Positions 5,364-6,819 of a DNA stretch of 6,819 nucleotides are shown one piece after another. Position 1 is the first letter of the stretch, and the number at the start of each line of letters is the position of its first letter. The DNA lies in contig JAGDMY010000078.1 of the NCBI GenBank assembly GCA_017860765.1, forward strand, positions 1 through 6,819, read 5' to 3'. The position numbers and the translations under genes were made by a program. The stretch comes from Chloroflexota bacterium (GTDB lineage Bacteria; Chloroflexota; Dehalococcoidia; Dehalococcoidales; UBA3254). The notes under the pieces are model-generated. The model had not been told where the DNA came from, did not search any database, and was given only the letters and a program-made list of their open reading frames with translations.

Positions 5364-6707
5364 ATGGCTAAATCATGGAAAGAGATGACTCCGCAGGAAA
5401 GAAGAGACCAGCTATTCCAAAGATGGCTGGCGCCGGAGGGCGTTAAATTTATCAGCCCGGAAGCGGAAAAGGCTTATAAAGACAGAGTAACCCGGTTTAA
5501 AGATGTTATAGAGCTGAAAAAATCGCCCGACCGGGTGCCGGTTTTTCTGAATGTAGGATTTTTCCCGGCATATTATTCCGGTTATATTCCCCGGGATATG
5601 ATGTATGACAGTGAAAAGTGCAACGCGGCGTATAAAAAATACATGTTGGATTTTGCTCCGGACGGTCATCCAAGCACGTTCATAGCCCCACCGGGCAGAT
5701 TATTTGAGATCTTGGATTATAAACTGTACGCCTGGCCTGGTCACGGCGTACCGGCTGAAGTCTCCTATCAATGCATAGAGGGAGAATACATGACGGCCGA
5801 TGAATATGATAATTTAATTCAAGACCCCTCATATTTTTTCAATAATACCTATTTGCCGCGGGTATACGGAGCGATGAAACCTTTAACAGCATTTGCTCCT
5901 TCCACGTGGAATCTGGAGATATACGGCAGCTTCTCTGCTGTCGGGTTCATCCCTTACGGACTGCCGGACGTTCAAAATGCCTATAAAGCGATGTTCGAAG
6001 CCGGAAACGTGGCTTTAAAATGGATAGGCACTGTGGCAGCCTATGACCTGGAGATGAAAGCGGCGGGATTTCCGCCTTTCTTCGGCGGAGGCACTAAAGC
6101 GCCATTTGACGTCCTGGGGGATACGCTCAGAGGGACTAAAGGAATCATGCTGGATATCTACCGTCAGCCGGAGAAACTCCTCCAGGCTATGGAGGTGCTG
6201 GTGCCCATTATGATAAATATGGGCGTCTCCGGCGCTAAAGCGAGTGGCGCTCCACTCGTATTTATTCCGCTTCATAAAGGCGCGGATGGTTTCCTCTCCG
6301 ACAAACAGTTTAAGACCTTTTACTGGCCGACTCTGAAAAAAGTAATGCTCGGTCTGATCGAAGAAGGATGTGTTCCCTTCCCATGGGCAGAGGGTGGCTA
6401 TAACTCGCGCCTGGAAGCAATCTTAGATATGCCGAAAGCGACAAATGTCTGGGGTTTTGATACCACGGATATGGCCAGGGCTAAAGCAATCCTCGGCAGT
6501 ACCCAGTGCATCACCGGGAATATGCCTATCGATTTGTTGAACCTCGGCACTGCGCGGCAGGTTGTGGATCTCACGAAAAAATTGATCGACACCTGCGCTA
6601 AAGATGGGGGGTACATCATGATGAATGGGGCGGTGATCGAAGATGCCAAGCCGGAAAATATCAAGGCTATGATCGATACCACGAAAGAATATGGAAAGTA
6701 TAAATAG
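5364..6707 (+). CDS. Divergent URO-D-family protein, probable corrinoid-dependent methyltransferase
   Basis: Cytoplasmic protein of 447 residues with a URO-D (MtaA/HemE-like) TIM-barrel C-terminal region. It is about 100 residues longer than MtaA or HemE (about 340-360), the extra length being mostly N-terminal. Recognisable parts: DRVPVF at 56-61 (first strand); LHKGADGFLSDKQFKTFYWPTLKKV at 303-327; PWAEGGYNSRLE at 340-351; GNMPIDLLNLGTARQV at 385-400 (family 'GN.dp..L..GTpeeV'); and GGYIM with DAKPENIKAM at 415-436. In MtaA enzymes a His-x-Cys pair and a later Cys bind zinc. Here H304 is kept, but the position two residues on is G306, and by my alignment the distal Cys falls on G422. It is unlikely to be HemE because of its length and its pairing with a corrinoid gene 22 nt upstream. 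The likely role is methyl transfer between a substrate and the corrinoid protein; substrate unknown. Cysteines C336, C382 and C411 exist elsewhere. Confidence 0.85.
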   Translation: MAKSWKEMTPQERRDQLFQRWLAPEGVKFISPEAEKAYKDRVTRFKDVIELKKSPDRVPVFLNVGFFPAYYSGYIPRDMMYDSEKCNAAYKKYMLDFAPDGHPSTFIAPPGRLFEILDYKLYAWPGHGVPAEVSYQCIEGEYMTADEYDNLIQDPSYFFNNTYLPRVYGAMKPLTAFAPSTWNLEIYGSFSAVGFIPYGLPDVQNAYKAMFEAGNVALKWIGTVAAYDLEMKAAGFPPFFGGGTKAPFDVLGDTLRGTKGIMLDIYRQPEKLLQAMEVLVPIMINMGVSGAKASGAPLVFIPLHKGADGFLSDKQFKTFYWPTLKKVMLGLIEEGCVPFPWAEGGYNSRLEAILDMPKATNVWGFDTTDMARAKAILGSTQCITGNMPIDLLNLGTARQVVDLTKKLIDTCAKDGGYIMMNGAVIEDAKPENIKAMIDTTKEYGKYK

Positions 6708-6728
6708 GAGAAAAGACAGAAGTATGCA

Positions 6729-6804
6729 TTTTACGTAATACGTTCTACGTTTCCTACCTCCCTGTCCCGAACGTATAACTTAAAACGGTTAACGTAAAAC
6801 AATT
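6729..6804 (+). repeat. Two degenerate heptamer arrays in opposite orientation
   Basis: After the URO-D gene, ACGT recurs at 6733, 6740 and 6747, exactly 7 nt apart, giving three ACGTnnn units. After a pyrimidine-rich spacer (6754-6769), units beginning AAC recur every 7 nt at 6770, 6777, 6784, 6791 and 6798. The arrays are roughly inverted: TTTTACGT (6729-6736) is the exact reverse complement of ACGTAAAA (6792-6799). No gene is visible here. It resembles dispersed short-tandem heptamer repeats known from some bacterial intergenic regions; function unknown. Confidence 0.55.
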
Positions 6805-6806
6805 AT

Positions 6807-6815
6807 AAGGAAGGG
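6807..6815 (+). promoter_or_regulatory. Shine-Dalgarno-like site for a gene beyond the right edge
   Basis: AAGGAAGGG followed by AAAA ends the window. By its strength and purine run it looks like the ribosome binding site of a plus-strand gene starting within a few bases past 6819. No start codon is visible, so this is inferred. Confidence 0.45.
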
Positions 6816-6819
6816 AAAA

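Noticed and set aside
5364..6707. Uroporphyrinogen decarboxylase (HemE) of heme synthesis
   Set aside because: The protein is about 90-100 residues too long, sits 22 nt after a corrinoid carrier gene, and its motifs fit the methyltransferase-associated URO-D relatives better.
6729..6804. CRISPR array
   Set aside because: Units are only 7 nt with no spacers of constant length, which is incompatible with CRISPR repeats.

Overview
The window carries seven protein genes, all on the plus strand. They form one apparent locus: a complete branched-chain-amino-acid-type (Liv/HAAT) ABC importer followed by a two-gene corrinoid methyltransferase module. The first gene is cut by the left edge of the window. 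The right edge falls just after a Shine-Dalgarno-like sequence that probably belongs to an eighth gene.

Layout. 1-1137: periplasmic-type substrate-binding protein, 5' truncated. 1138-1309: noncoding gap with two stem-loops. 1310-2179: LivH-type permease. 2184-3152: LivM-type permease. 3121-3867: LivG-type ATPase, overlapping livM by 32 nt. 3845-4549: LivF-type ATPase, overlapping livG by 23 nt. 4550-4705: noncoding gap with two palindromes that look like a dispersed repeat and might also terminate transcription. 4706-5341: corrinoid (B12-binding) methyl-carrier protein. 5364-6707: large, divergent uroporphyrinogen-decarboxylase (URO-D) family protein, probably a methyltransferase. 6708-6819: noncoding tail with degenerate heptamer repeats in opposite orientations, then a purine-rich ribosome-binding-like site.

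Organism. Corrinoid protein plus URO-D methyltransferase pairs are typical of strict anaerobes that demethylate methoxylated or methylated compounds: acetogens, methanogens, Desulfobacterota and anaerobic Chloroflexota such as Dehalococcoidia. Intermediate base composition, bacterial-type Liv transport genes and palindromic intergenic repeats make an anaerobic bacterium of the Chloroflexota or Desulfobacterota type my best guess. The window has no taxonomic marker, so this is inference only.

How the genes may work together. The binding protein would capture a small polar or carboxylated ligand, LivHM would pass it across the membrane and LivGF would power transport. In the cytoplasm the URO-D protein could move a methyl group from the imported compound to the cobalt of the corrinoid protein, from which another enzyme, not in the window, would pass it to tetrahydrofolate or another acceptor. 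The link between transporter and methyltransferase rests on adjacency and shared strand. The repeat-filled gap at 4550-4705 may separate two transcription units. The most notable points are the URO-D protein, which appears to lack both zinc-ligand cysteines of the MtaA family; the LivG ATPase with a degenerate ABC signature; and the heptamer arrays at the right end.
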